A DNA stretch of 64,000 nt from Bacteriovoracaceae bacterium (GCA_018649885.1 JABIHA010000085.1:129978-193977); one strand, 5' to 3'; positions 45,642 through 54,443 are shown, counted from the first letter of the stretch. Numbers and translations are program-made. The notes: a model not told the origin generated them from the sequence alone.

Positions 45642-46607
45642 GTGGGTAGCAGCGAACAAAGATTTTCAATGTTTGTAAGTGAGTCTTTTGACCCATACTG
45701 CAATCTCGCCTATGAAAATTTTTTGGCCCAAAATTTAAAGACGGGGGAGAGTTGCTTGTTTTTTTGGACAAATGAATCTTCTATTTTTATGGGAAAATTT
45801 CAAAATCCATGGGCCGAATGTGGCGTAACTTCTTTTGTAGAAGAGGGAGGCAAACTTCTGAGAAGGCCTACAGGAGGGGGATGCGTCTATCATGACAAGG
45901 GGTGTTTGAATTTTTCTTTTCTTCACTCAGAACGTGATTTCAGAAAAGATTTTAACAACAGCATTATACTCGAAGGCCTAAAGTCTTTGGGAATTAACGC
46001 GAGTGCAAATCCTCGCGGTGATTTGGTTCACAGTGGAAAAAAGTTTTCAGGTAATGCTTTCAGAAGGGCCAAAAACTATTCTATTCATCATGGCACACTT
46101 TTGATTAATACTGATTTAAATAAGCTCAATGCAACTTTGTGTACCCAGCTGGGTCCGATCACTACAAAGGCCTTACCTTCTATTCGTTCCAAAGTTTTGA
46201 ATCTTAGCGAGCTTGTCCACGGTCTAAAAGTGGAAGATGTAGTCAATTCCATTTGGAAGGCATTAAAAGATTTTAGATTAGTAAATGAATCTTTAGTTTT
46301 GGTTAAGCCAGAATTAATTCTAGCTAAAAATCAGTTACTTATGGATTTACATCAGAAGTTTTGCTCGTGGGATTGGATTTATGGCCAGACTCCAAAGTTT
46401 AACTATCAAGTTGGTGGTCATAAAGTTTTCGTTGAAAAAGGGTTAGTGAGTCAATTTGAATTGATGGAAAGTCTTGCTGAGGAGTGTCTAATCAAAGGAG
46501 ATCTGGCCCGTTATTTAGGAATGCCATTTGATTCTTTTATTAATGAGACTTCTGATTTCCGCAGCTCGAGCAACCACCTTGATCCGAAACATCTGCCAGA
46601 TCAATAA
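45642..46607 (+). CDS. lplA: Lipoate-protein ligase A
   Basis: The LplA/LipB fold is visible: NLAYENFLAQN at the N-terminus, GKFQNPWAECG, the RRPTGGGCVYHDKGCLNFS motif that binds lipoyl-AMP, HSGKKFSGNAFRR with the catalytic Lys and a C-terminal accessory domain. It activates lipoate with ATP and attaches it to E2 and H proteins in the cytoplasm, a scavenging route. The GTG at 45642 is preferred because AGAGGA lies 7 bases upstream; a GTG at 45624 is also in frame. Its last 68 bases overlap the convergent gene at 46540. Confidence 0.93.
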   Translation: MGSSEQRFSMFVSESFDPYCNLAYENFLAQNLKTGESCLFFWTNESSIFMGKFQNPWAECGVTSFVEEGGKLLRRPTGGGCVYHDKGCLNFSFLHSERDFRKDFNNSIILEGLKSLGINASANPRGDLVHSGKKFSGNAFRRAKNYSIHHGTLLINTDLNKLNATLCTQLGPITTKALPSIRSKVLNLSELVHGLKVEDVVNSIWKALKDFRLVNESLVLVKPELILAKNQLLMDLHQKFCSWDWIYGQTPKFNYQVGGHKVFVEKGLVSQFELMESLAEECLIKGDLARYLGMPFDSFINETSDFRSSSNHLDPKHLPDQ

Positions 46608-46839
46608 AATTCCAGTCTTTGAATTTTTGATTGGTATAAGCCAAGGCGTCTTCTAGGGCCTTAAAAGTAGACTGATTTAAGTCTAATCCTTCCACCTGGG
46701 CCAATGTGCTAAAGTAAAGCCAATTGGGCCCACTCTCAACCATTTCAGCTTCTGCTCCCATAGAGACGAAGGCCTTGAGTTCCCCCAGTTGGTAATAGCA
46801 GTAGTTGTAATTTTCTGTACTAAGTTTTTTATCTTCCAT
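46540..46839 (-). CDS. Small conserved-looking protein with C-terminal CSSC
   Basis: The 99-residue product has a mixed alpha/beta look (TENYNYCYYQLGELKAFVSM) and ends in GGCSSCGNQKSH, a CxxC motif that could bind metal or act in redox chemistry. There is no signal peptide. The ribosome site is weak. Its 3' end overlaps lplA by 68 bases in the convergent direction, so I judged it real mainly from the long intact frame outside lplA and the CxxC end. No family is recognised. Confidence 0.6.
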   Translation of the reverse strand: MEDKKLSTENYNYCYYQLGELKAFVSMGAEAEMVESGPNWLYFSTLAQVEGLDLNQSTFKALEDALAYTNQKFKDWNFIDLADVSDQGGCSSCGNQKSH

Positions 46840-46944
46840 GGAGTTGATTTATCATAGCCTTTAGGAGGTGTCTAATTTCATTGTAATTTCAAGTATTTAA
46901 ATAGATAAAGGTCTAACTTTGTGTTAAGTTTTAAAAACTTTTTT

Positions 46945-46973
46945 TTGACATTATGTTTGCGCCTTAGTATTAG
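46945..46973 (+). promoter_or_regulatory. Sigma-70 promoter of rpmG-rpmE2
   Basis: TTGACA (46945-46950), 17 bases, TATTAG (46968-46973). An A/T-rich stretch precedes it, as in UP elements of strong ribosomal promoters. The predicted start of transcription is about 35 bases before rpmG. Confidence 0.75.
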
Positions 46974-47015
46974 TTACTGCTTGTTACGGTTAATCTTATA
47001 CACAAGGTCAAGAAG

Positions 47016-47195
47016 ATGGCATCAAAAGGTCCTAGAGTTATCATTACTTTAGAATGTACAGAGGCGAGAAAGATTGGAAAATCTCCATCTCGTTACACAA
47101 CAACAAAAAACAAAAAGACTCACCCAGAGAGGCTAGAAACTAAAAAATATAATAAGTTTCTACGTCGTCACACTCTTCATAAAGAGATTAAATAA
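47016..47195 (+). CDS. rpmG: 50S ribosomal protein L33 (C-minus type)
   Basis: The 59-residue product begins [19 protein letters not shown] and contains [21 protein letters not shown] and HTLHKEIK, the bL33 pattern. It has a single Cys, so the zinc-binding CxxC pairs of the C-plus form are absent. It lies in the 50S subunit near the E site. AAGG lies upstream of the ATG, and rpmE2 follows after 16 bases. The gene is too short for most length cut-offs and is easily overlooked. Confidence 0.95.
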   Translation: MASKGPRVIITLECTEARKIGKSPSRYTTTKNKKTHPERLETKKYNKFLRRHTLHKEIK

Positions 47196-47211
47196 TATAT
47201 AAGGTGTATTA

Positions 47212-47472
47212 ATGAAAAAGGGCATTCATCCAGATTATAGAGAAGTTGTATTTAAAGATGTGGCTTCAGACTTTGAAGTTATCGTAAGATCAACTGTTCC
47301 AACAAATCAAACAATTGAAAAAGATGGTAAAGAGTATCCACTGTATAAAACAGATATCTCTTCTGCCTCTCATCCCTTCTACACTGGAAAACAAAGAGTT
47401 CTAGACAGTGAAGGAAGAGTTGAAAAATTCAGAAAGAAATTTGGTACAAGTTACACAAAAAAGAAGAAATAA
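47212..47472 (+). CDS. rpmE2: 50S ribosomal protein L31 type B
   Basis: The 86-residue protein ([20 protein letters not shown], then [24 protein letters not shown], shown in part) is the type B bL31, which lacks the zinc-binding Cys cluster of type A. Type B copies are usually induced by zinc shortage under Zur, but here it sits in an ordinary operon with rpmG behind a strong promoter and no Zur-like palindrome was seen, so it is probably the constitutive L31. A good terminator follows. Confidence 0.95.
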   Translation: MKKGIHPDYREVVFKDVASDFEVIVRSTVPTNQTIEKDGKEYPLYKTDISSASHPFYTGKQRVLDSEGRVEKFRKKFGTSYTKKKK

Positions 47473-47498
47473 CTCAAGTTTTACAATAGAGTTTGTTT

Positions 47499-47526
47499 AA
47501 AAAGGCTTCCAAATGGAAGCCTTTTT
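47499..47526 (+). terminator. Rho-independent terminator after rpmE2
   Basis: AAAAAGGCTTCC (47499-47510), a four-base loop and GGAAGCCTTTTT form a strong hairpin; its A/T ends also make it work in both directions. Confidence 0.93.
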
Positions 47527-47665
47527 AGTTTACACGTGAGAAATCATGATTCTAAGTTCTTAATTTTAAGTCCCGCCTGGCTAAGTTTTTATTCACATTA
47601 TCCTTTAAGTTCCCCGATATAACTTATGAGAAATATTAACTTTTATGTAAGTATAGGGGATAAAT

Positions 47666-49090
47666 TTGGCCTTACCTGTTTTGGTGGCCGACCCAGACCG
47701 AAAGTGGTTGGGCGATGCTAAGATACATTTAAAAGAATCTGGATATGAGGTCGACGCTGTTGATAATGGGCGAGACGCTCAGCTTGCGCTTTTTCGAAAG
47801 AGATATTTCGCCATCATTTTAAATTTTGATTTAAAAAATCACACAGGCATGCAAGTTTTAAAATTCATTAAATTCAATCATCCTGGATTAAAAGTTGTAC
47901 TTGTTCTCAACTCAGAAGAATATTTGCAAGAATATTTTGATTATGAGGATTTGCAAAAGCTAGGGGCCCAGGAAGTTTTAGTTAGGCCTTTTGAAAATCA
48001 CAAATTAGTTGACTCACTTGAAGGTCAACAAAACTTTAGCCAACTCATCAAAAATTTAAAGAAGAGAACTGGGCAATCTGAAGAGAGTGAAGAGGATGTC
48101 GACGAAGATGAGTTCACAAAAGTTAGGATTAAAGAATTCTTTTCAGCAAAACACGTTATCTTTGATGTCTATATTAAACTAAGAGAGGGGAAGTATTTAA
48201 AAATTCTTCATGCAGGTGACTCTTTTAGTAAAGAGAGGATTGATAAATATATTAACGAAAAGTCCATTGAATTTTTATATTTTAAAGAGCATGACCGGAA
48301 GAAATATATTCGATTTTGTAATCATCTTGCTAGAAAAATTCTTGGAAATAAAAAAGCCGATACGAAAATGAAAGTGGCAATGGTCAAAAATGTTGCTGAG
48401 AAATTTGTCGAGGAAGTATTTGTTGAAGGGATAAAACCATCGATTCTCGATCAGGGAAAAGAAATTTGTGAAACAGTGTTTAAACTCGTAGAGGGGGAAA
48501 AAGATCTCTTTAAACTTCTAAAAGAGTTTCAAGAATTTGATCCAAGTGCTTACTCTCATGCATTTTTAGTTTCTCTATTTAGTGCCATGATTATAAGACA
48601 ATTTGAATGGCAATCTAAATTAACTACTGAAACTGTAAGTTTGGCATGCCTTTTTCATGACATTGGAAAAATGAAACTGCCTCAAGAGATCAATGAAAAA
48701 AGACCTGAAGATATGAATGCAGCTGAGCTTGAGCAGTATCAAATGCATCCTGAGTTTGGGATTGAGCTTTTACATGCAAATCGTTCTATTCCTCCAAGTG
48801 TAAAACAGATAATTTACCAACATCATGAATGTACAGATGGAACAGGTTTCCCCAAAGGGGTGAAAGATAATAAGATATTCACACTTTCTAAAATTGTTCA
48901 TGTGGCAGATGAGTTTTCTCATATTATGGTTGTAAATGACTGCGCTCCTCCTGCAGCCTTAAAAATTATGCTGGAAAATGAAGCTAATATTGCAAGGTAT
49001 AATGGGGTTGTTCTAGAGCATTTTATGAAAGTTTTTGTGGATCCCAAAATTCTTCAAGAGATAGAAGAGAAGAAAAAGAAAATTTGTTAA
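47666..49090 (+). CDS. Pseudo-receiver HD-GYP-type protein
   Basis: The N-terminal 120 residues fold like a receiver, but the phosphoacceptor Asp is Asn (AIILNFDLKNHTG), Pro is lost and the conserved Lys is Arg (LVRPFE), so phosphorylation is unlikely. A middle domain (YIKLREGKYLKILHAGDSF to SIEFLYFKEHD) leads to an HD-GYP domain with intact LACLFHDIGKMKLP and QHHECTDGTGFPKG (GFP in place of GYP), expected to hydrolyse c-di-GMP or cGAMP. The start is TTG 47666 with AGGGGA 5 bases upstream. Its last four bases overlap the convergent DUF4340 gene. Confidence 0.88.
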   Translation: MALPVLVADPDRKWLGDAKIHLKESGYEVDAVDNGRDAQLALFRKRYFAIILNFDLKNHTGMQVLKFIKFNHPGLKVVLVLNSEEYLQEYFDYEDLQKLGAQEVLVRPFENHKLVDSLEGQQNFSQLIKNLKKRTGQSEESEEDVDEDEFTKVRIKEFFSAKHVIFDVYIKLREGKYLKILHAGDSFSKERIDKYINEKSIEFLYFKEHDRKKYIRFCNHLARKILGNKKADTKMKVAMVKNVAEKFVEEVFVEGIKPSILDQGKEICETVFKLVEGEKDLFKLLKEFQEFDPSAYSHAFLVSLFSAMIIRQFEWQSKLTTETVSLACLFHDIGKMKLPQEINEKRPEDMNAAELEQYQMHPEFGIELLHANRSIPPSVKQIIYQHHECTDGTGFPKGVKDNKIFTLSKIVHVADEFSHIMVVNDCAPPAALKIMLENEANIARYNGVVLEHFMKVFVDPKILQEIEEKKKKIC

Positions 49091-50106
49091 TAAATATATT
49101 TTTTAACTTTGTTTTCTCTAAATGATTTTTCGCGAGCAGTGAATAATTCCAAGGTCTGCTTACTTACAACAAATGGAAATTTACGGTGATTACTCTTGAC
49201 CAAAACGGCTTGGTTCTTTTCCAGCTTCAATTCGGTAATGGCCTTAAGAGGGTAGCTCACGGTGTACTTAAAAGTGTTACCTTGATGATCAGTGAGCTCT
49301 AATCTGTATTGAGGTCTATCTAGATAGCTTTTAAGATTAGCGGAAACATCAACGCTCAGCTGGTCTAAAATCATAAGAGCTTTTGAGTTGTAGAGATCAA
49401 ATAGGAAGCTTTCCACCTTTTCACTCGAAAGGGCCCTTTTTGAAACTCCGGCCCACTTCTCATCGCCAACTTTTGAAAAATTAAGATAAGGATTTTTGTT
49501 TTTTCCCATAAAAATTTTAATTTGCTTTGTTTTAATTGGAAGAGAGTTAAATATTTTTGAATCAATGAGTTCAGATAGTGCCAGAGCTGAAGCTTTAGCA
49601 TTTAAATTCTCAATATGGTAGAGCATATCGCTGTCACCAAGACTTAAGTAGGTGCTGTTGTCTATGGGGTTGACTACACCAAATTGAAAATTGTAGCTTG
49701 TTTGGTCTTTGAAAGTGATCTTAATTTCAGACTGAGGTTGGTCGAGTCCAAAGCTTGCAAGGTTTAGTTGGTCATTTTTATAAAGTTTTCTGACCTTAAT
49801 GCCCATAATTTCTTTGATTAAATTTTTGATAACAATCTCATTGGCCTTCAGCTTTCTGGGTGAGCTAAGACTCCAGAAGTCATTTTTTTCTAGCTCAAAA
49901 ATGCCGATACGATTTTTTAACTTGAGGCTTTTGATATCTGCAAGATTATTACTTTTAATGGGATTATCAAAGAGTCCAATTTTGCTGATATCGATGTCAG
50001 GGGCCTGAAATAATTCGCTTAAAAGTGAAGAGAATAAAATGAGAAGAACAAAAGCTGCTAAGAGCCAAGCAGAGGTTTTATTTTTATTCCCGACCAAGAT
50101 ACTCAT
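49087..50106 (-). CDS. DUF4340 membrane-anchored protein
   Basis: The 339-residue protein has an N-terminal membrane helix (TSAWLLAAFVLLILFSSLLS) and a beta-rich periplasmic part with repeats such as LKLKNRIGIFELEKNDFWSLSSP (shown in part) and FQFGVVNPIDNSTYLSLGDSDMLYHI, the DUF4340 pattern. DUF4340 genes commonly sit beside ABC-2-type export or gliding genes (GldG-like); none is adjacent here. Function unknown. The gene is divergent from the exbB-like gene and converges on the HD-GYP gene with a 4-base overlap. Confidence 0.82.
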   Translation of the reverse strand: MSILVGNKNKTSAWLLAAFVLLILFSSLLSELFQAPDIDISKIGLFDNPIKSNNLADIKSLKLKNRIGIFELEKNDFWSLSSPRKLKANEIVIKNLIKEIMGIKVRKLYKNDQLNLASFGLDQPQSEIKITFKDQTSYNFQFGVVNPIDNSTYLSLGDSDMLYHIENLNAKASALALSELIDSKIFNSLPIKTKQIKIFMGKNKNPYLNFSKVGDEKWAGVSKRALSSEKVESFLFDLYNSKALMILDQLSVDVSANLKSYLDRPQYRLELTDHQGNTFKYTVSYPLKAITELKLEKNQAVLVKSNHRKFPFVVSKQTLELFTAREKSFRENKVKKYIY

Positions 50107-50255
50107 ATTTTGAAAAACAACTTTAGCTAGATTTTCTTTGGGAAAGCTTTCTTTCCGCTTAAAGATATCCTATATTTTAAAATGGAATCAGGCCAATTAC
50201 AGATAAAACTGAGGGCCTGGTATTGAAAAATGCCTATATGAGAAGGAGTGCGCTG

Positions 50256-50855
50256 ATGGGAATGTTGAATTTAATTAAAGAGGGTGGGTTTGTTATGTAC
50301 CCGCTTTTAATCTGCTCCCTTGCAATCTGGGCCGTGGTTTTTGAGAAATACTATTCAATTTTTAAATTTACCAAGGAATACAAATCCCTTTATGGACTTG
50401 CCCATCCCCTGATAAAAGAGGGAAAAATCGATGAAGCAAAAGGCCTTTATTCACAGGCAGACGACTTGGTAGGCAGGCCCTATTTAACACTCTTTGATGG
50501 GGTGAAAGCTACTAAGGAGCTGCGAGAAGAGCAAGTCACCAGAAGACTTGTGGAGACCCAATTGGGGCTCAAGCGCTTTATGTGGGTGCTGGGGACGATT
50601 GGATCATCGGCGCCCTTTGTCGGATTATTTGGTACCGTGGTGGGGATTATTAGGTCCTTTGAGTCAATTGCAGATGCTGGGAAGTCGGGTTTTTCAGTTG
50701 TGGCAGCTGGCCTTTCGGAAGCTCTCATTGCCACTGCTGCTGGTATACTTGTGGCGATTGTCGCCGTTGTTTTTTATAATTATTTTCAGACAAGACTTTC
50801 GAAAATTAACCTTGAGTATAAAAATACACTTGAGGATTTAGCAGATTATCTCTAA
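50256..50855 (+). CDS. MotA/TolQ/ExbB proton channel protein
   Basis: The 199-residue protein has three membrane helices: FVMYPLLICSLAIWAVVFEKY, then a long cytoplasmic loop, then LGTIGSSAPFVGLFGTVVGII and LIATAAGILVAIVAVVFY, the ExbB/TolQ core with conserved Thr and Ala/Gly. It forms the pentameric stator channel for an ExbD partner. The start is ATG 50256 because AAGGAG lies 7 bases before it; in-frame codons further upstream lack a ribosome site. The ExbD-like gene follows after 14 bases. No TonB or TolA-like gene follows. Confidence 0.92.
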   Translation: MGMLNLIKEGGFVMYPLLICSLAIWAVVFEKYYSIFKFTKEYKSLYGLAHPLIKEGKIDEAKGLYSQADDLVGRPYLTLFDGVKATKELREEQVTRRLVETQLGLKRFMWVLGTIGSSAPFVGLFGTVVGIIRSFESIADAGKSGFSVVAAGLSEALIATAAGILVAIVAVVFYNYFQTRLSKINLEYKNTLEDLADYL

Positions 50856-50869
50856 TTGGGGAGGCCAAC

Positions 50870-51286
50870 TTGGCAATGGGTTCAAAAAATCCTGATAATA
50901 ATGATGAAATCTTAGCGGAAATTAATATGACTCCGCTGATTGATATAATGCTAGTGCTGCTGATCATTTTTATGGTGACTTCAAGTGTTTCACTGGAGTC
51001 AGGCCTTGATATTGATCTACCAAAAACGGCTTCTAAAACTGAGAATAAGGGGGCAGAAGCTGTTATCGTCTCTCTTGATTCCAGTGGGAACCTGAGTGTT
51101 CAAGGACAAAAAGTTGATCCGGGGGCACTGAAAGAGGCGATTCATAAAGAGTTGATGAACAATAAAACCTCGCTTGTGATCTTAGAAGGGGACAGGCAAA
51201 GTACCCTAGAGCGAGCTATTGGAATTATGGATATTGCTAAAGAAGCTGGGGCACAAAAGTTCGCAATTGCTACTGAAGGTCATTAG
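50870..51286 (+). CDS. ExbD/TolR biopolymer transport protein
   Basis: The 138-residue protein has INMTPLIDIMLVLLIIFMV, the single helix with the essential proton-binding Asp, followed by a periplasmic domain (LPKTASKTENKGAEAVIVSL, shown in part). It works with the ExbB-like protein to couple proton flow to an outer-membrane process. GGGGAGG lies 5 bases before the TTG start at 50870; the ATG at 50876 is an alternative. Convergent with the PilZ-like gene, 6 bases apart. Confidence 0.92.
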   Translation: MAMGSKNPDNNDEILAEINMTPLIDIMLVLLIIFMVTSSVSLESGLDIDLPKTASKTENKGAEAVIVSLDSSGNLSVQGQKVDPGALKEAIHKELMNNKTSLVILEGDRQSTLERAIGIMDIAKEAGAQKFAIATEGH

Positions 51287-51292
51287 AGTAGC

Positions 51293-52117
51293 TTAAAGTC
51301 CAAGATCAGCTAAATCATCCAAATCGTCATCATCTTCCTGAATTTTTGGTTTCTTAGGCGCATCTTTTGGAATGTCAGGCTCAATTGCCTTAACAAATTT
51401 TCTAAGCTGTGTTCTCTCTCCCTGATGGAGGAAAACATATTTGGCGTGAACCCTGTAGTCTGGTCTGGTTGGGCTGATTATTCTCGATTTCATATTATAT
51501 CGTTTGCAGTTAATGATCTCGGCCGTCACCATGAAGTACATAGGAATGAGAAATTCAATAACAACAGTTTGACCTGAGCAAAATTCCCTCGAAGAAAAAA
51601 AGCAAATATCGAGCATATTAACATCAGATAAAAATGAGACGCCCGAGCCTAACTCATCTTGGGCCACAGGTGGTCTTTTTCTTGGTATGAAGCTTCCATC
51701 TCCTGCTAACTGCTCAACAAGGGCATCAGCGCTTGCAGCAGCTCCCTCTCCCTCTTTAAGAGCACCGGCCATTTCGGCTTCTAAATCCTCACCACCTTCG
51801 CCTTCAGAGTCATCTTCTGCCCCAGCACCATCGCCCTCTAGCGCCTTGGCCATTTCGGCTTCCATATCATCATCAGGTGCTTGTGCCTCTTCTTCATCGA
51901 CTAAATTTAGCACAGCTCCAGGATTAACTGCTCCGCCTGTACCAGGCTCTGCTACCTTTAGTCGGTATATTTTTTTTAGATCATCAAAATTGAGAATATT
52001 GTCCTCACCACTTGCGATGCGATCATTGAGAATAGACTCAAGCTCAGTTCTAAGAGACCAAACTCTTACTCTAATTTTTTTGACTATTACTGGGTGGTTG
52101 CTGTTTCCAAAAATCAT
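51293..52117 (-). CDS. PilZ-like protein with acidic low-complexity middle
   Basis: Residues 1-50 look folded (NHPVIVKKIRVRVWSLRTEL), residues 70-145 are acidic with two related units (DMEAEMAKALEGDGAGAED and DLEAEMAGALKEGEGAAAS), and the C-terminal 110 residues have a beta pattern (SGVSFLSDVNMLDICFFSSR, shown in part, then GQTVVIEFLIP and MVTAEIINC) like PilZ domains. The RxxxR and DxSxxG motifs for c-di-GMP are not clearly present. It could be a c-di-GMP-independent PilZ protein, or another beta domain. It lies between the ExbD-like gene (convergent) and the S8 protease (divergent). Confidence 0.62.
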   Translation of the reverse strand: MIFGNSNHPVIVKKIRVRVWSLRTELESILNDRIASGEDNILNFDDLKKIYRLKVAEPGTGGAVNPGAVLNLVDEEEAQAPDDDMEAEMAKALEGDGAGAEDDSEGEGGEDLEAEMAGALKEGEGAAASADALVEQLAGDGSFIPRKRPPVAQDELGSGVSFLSDVNMLDICFFSSREFCSGQTVVIEFLIPMYFMVTAEIINCKRYNMKSRIISPTRPDYRVHAKYVFLHQGERTQLRKFVKAIEPDIPKDAPKKPKIQEDDDDLDDLADLGL

Positions 52118-52323
52118 AGCCTTTATTATGCGCGAGATGTCATGAAGTGTTCAACGCGGCATTTTGTTCTTAGACAATCCCGAGCATTTTACCCTGGAAA
52201 AAAAGTCCAAGGGGAAGCAGATGTCACTACCTAGACTTGATGCGTTATAATTTTCATATCCAATTCAAATCTTAAGTCAGTGCCTCCCTTGAGTATCTGG
52301 CTTTTTAGCACAGGGGTAACTTG

Positions 52324-54090
52324 ATGAATAAACGTGAGGTTTTTAAAAGTGCTGTAGTGGCGCTCTCAGCAATGCTTTTTATGACAATAGCATTCGCAAA
52401 GGGAGGAGCGTTCAAGGCCCAGTACAAATCTAATGAGTTATTAGTAAAATTTAAATCCGATGTAACTCAGAGTGAGGCCCTTACGGTCTTGGAGGATATG
52501 GGAGTCGATTTAAAAGAGAGTCTTGGTCTGACTTTTGGAGAGTACTATCTTGTCAGAACCGATGTGATGATATCTTTTGACTCTGCAATGACTGCCATGA
52601 GTGGTCATCCCTCTATTGAGTTCGCAGAGCCTAACTTTTTATATTATGCCATTGATGATGAAACCCCTATGGAGAAGATTTTAAGGGAAACTTATTCTGA
52701 AAATCTCACCATGGCGACTCCAACAGACCCAAAGTTTGGGCTTCTTTGGGGACTTAATAATAATGGTATTAATGAGCCAGATCGTAAGGGAAAAAGAAGC
52801 TCTACTAAGGGAGTGGCTGGAGCCGATATAAGTGCTTTAAAGGCCTGGGGGATAACTCAAGGTTCATCAGATATTACTATTTCCATTATAGATACTGGCG
52901 TTCAGTACAACCATCCCGACTTAGAAGACAATATGTGGACTAACACCGCTGAGCTAAATGGTAAAGATGGAGTAGACGATGATGGTAATGGATATGTCGA
53001 TGATATTCATGGATATGATTTTGCCAATAGTGATGGAGATCCCATGGACGATCATTCTCATGGAACCCACGTTGCTGGAACCATAGGCGCCACTCATGAT
53101 AATGGGATCGGTGTTGCAGGGGTTATGAGAAAAGTGAAGATGGTAGGGGTTAAGTTTCTCACAGGTAGTGGATCTGGCTCACTGTCTGATGCTGTTAAGG
53201 CCATTGATTATTCCATAAAAATTGATGTCGACATTATGTCTAATTCCTGGGGAGGGGGTGGTTACTCCAAGGCTTTAGAAGAGGCAATTGTCAGGGCGAA
53301 AGACAGTGGAATTGTTTTCGTGGCAGCTGCTGGTAATAGCAGTACCAACAACGATCAAAGACCTCACTATCCATCCAATTACAATGTTGAAAATATTATT
53401 TCTGTAGCCGCTCACAATTCTTCTGATCAGCTGGCATCATTTTCTTGTTATGGTGCCACGACTGTTCATGTGGCGGCTCCAGGTCGCAATATTCTTTCAA
53501 CTGTTAAAGATAGTGAGTACGCAGTTTACTCCGGAACATCAATGGCGGCTCCACACGTTACAGGTGCCTTAGGACTTCTTCTTAGCAATGAAGGATCAAT
53601 GAGCCTTGCTAGTGTTAAAGAGCGGGTAATGGCCACTTCTGAATATGTGAGTAGTTACCGGAGAAAGATGATCTCCCACGGAAGGCTCAATGCTTACAAT
53701 CTTCTAATAGATAGAAGACCTGAGAGAAAAATGCCAAAGGATTCAGACTGGAAAGAGCTGGCCTTGAAATCCTCTTTTGAAAGCTCTCACCCCTATGACA
53801 AAAATCAAACTCTAAGTCGAGTTTTTGAAGTGTCAGGGGCCAAGTATATTCGGGTGGTTTTAAAGAAGTATGACACTGAAGAGAGGTACGACAATATTGT
53901 GGTGAGAGACCCTGTATCTCGTGCTGATGTAGAGTCGATTTCGGGATCAGGTGATAATTATAAAAGTGATTACGTTGAGGGCTCTAAAATTGAAGTGGAA
54001 TTTAAGTCTGACTATTCTCTAAATATGTACGGATTTGTTATTGAAAAAATCGAGTATGTTCCAGGGGACAAACATTTAGCAGCTAATTAA
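52324..54090 (+). CDS. Subtilisin-like S8 protease with prodomain and CUB-like tail
   Basis: A signal peptide (MNKREVFKSAVVALSAMLFM to AFA) precedes an I9-type prodomain (NELLVKFKSDVTQSEALTVL, shown in part, with IEFAEPNFLYYA before the cleavage site). The catalytic domain has Asp in IIDTGVQYNHPD, His in HSHGTHVAGTIG, Asn in AAAGNSS and Ser in SGTSMAAPH. A Ca-site-like DDDGNGYVDD follows the Asp. The last 110 residues (SSHPYDKNQTLSRVF, YDTEERYDNIVV, SDYSLNMYGFVIE) resemble a CUB-like domain. It is secreted; the second S8 enzyme of the window and quite different from the first. The TTG at 52321 and ATG at 52324 are both possible starts. Confidence 0.94.
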   Translation: MNKREVFKSAVVALSAMLFMTIAFAKGGAFKAQYKSNELLVKFKSDVTQSEALTVLEDMGVDLKESLGLTFGEYYLVRTDVMISFDSAMTAMSGHPSIEFAEPNFLYYAIDDETPMEKILRETYSENLTMATPTDPKFGLLWGLNNNGINEPDRKGKRSSTKGVAGADISALKAWGITQGSSDITISIIDTGVQYNHPDLEDNMWTNTAELNGKDGVDDDGNGYVDDIHGYDFANSDGDPMDDHSHGTHVAGTIGATHDNGIGVAGVMRKVKMVGVKFLTGSGSGSLSDAVKAIDYSIKIDVDIMSNSWGGGGYSKALEEAIVRAKDSGIVFVAAAGNSSTNNDQRPHYPSNYNVENIISVAAHNSSDQLASFSCYGATTVHVAAPGRNILSTVKDSEYAVYSGTSMAAPHVTGALGLLLSNEGSMSLASVKERVMATSEYVSSYRRKMISHGRLNAYNLLIDRRPERKMPKDSDWKELALKSSFESSHPYDKNQTLSRVFEVSGAKYIRVVLKKYDTEERYDNIVVRDPVSRADVESISGSGDNYKSDYVEGSKIEVEFKSDYSLNMYGFVIEKIEYVPGDKHLAAN

Positions 54091-54119
54091 GAAGAATTGG
54101 AAATTAATATTACTAATTA

Positions 54120-54146
54120 GGGCCAAGTTTACCTTGGCCCTTTTTT
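54120..54146 (+). terminator. Terminator after S8 protease, overlapping tatA end
   Basis: GGGCCAAG, five-base loop, CTTGGCCC and six T residues, 29 bases after the S8 stop. The T-run overlaps the end of the convergent tatA gene. Confidence 0.92.
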
Positions 54147-54333
54147 ATGCATTTTTATCAGTGTCGTTTTTTTCTTCAATATTTTGCTTTGTACTTTCGC
54201 CTTTAATGCCTTTTTGGAAATTTTTAATTCCTTGTGCCAATGAGCTTCCCAATTGGGGAATTCTTTTGGCCCCGAAGAGAACCACAACAACAAGCAAGAG
54301 AATAAGGAGTTCGCCCATTCCTAAACCAAACAT
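54145..54333 (-). CDS. tatA: Twin-arginine translocase subunit TatA/TatE
   Basis: The 62-residue protein has one membrane helix (GELLILLLVVVVLF), the hinge FGAKRIPQLGSSLAQGIKNF with Phe-Gly and the amphipathic helix, and a charged tail (KNDTDKNA). This is TatA, which forms the size-adjustable pore for folded proteins. No tatB or tatC gene is adjacent, so the locus is split. It is the gene downstream of rpmB on the minus strand, separated by a 10-bp hairpin. Confidence 0.94.
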   Translation of the reverse strand: MFGLGMGELLILLLVVVVLFGAKRIPQLGSSLAQGIKNFQKGIKGESTKQNIEEKNDTDKNA

Positions 54334-54410
54334 ACAGCTTCCTTTGACTATCTTTTGAAATCAGTATTGGTATTACCACAAAAATGAGAAAAGAGGTAGG
54401 TTGCTACTGG

Positions 54411-54443
54411 ATGGTCTCGCCTAATATGAAAACGCGAGACCAT
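54411..54443 (-). other. Perfect 10-bp hairpin without T-run between rpmB and tatA
   Basis: ATGGTCTCGC (54411-54420) pairs with GCGAGACCAT (54434-54443) around a 13-base loop. No T-run follows on either strand, so it may be an RNA-processing or stability element rather than a terminator. Confidence 0.6.

Noticed and set aside
51687..52145. 152-codon plus-strand frame (Ser/Ala/Pro-rich)
   Set aside because: It is the complement of the acidic low-complexity part of the PilZ-like gene and has no ribosome site; such repeats give long false antisense frames.
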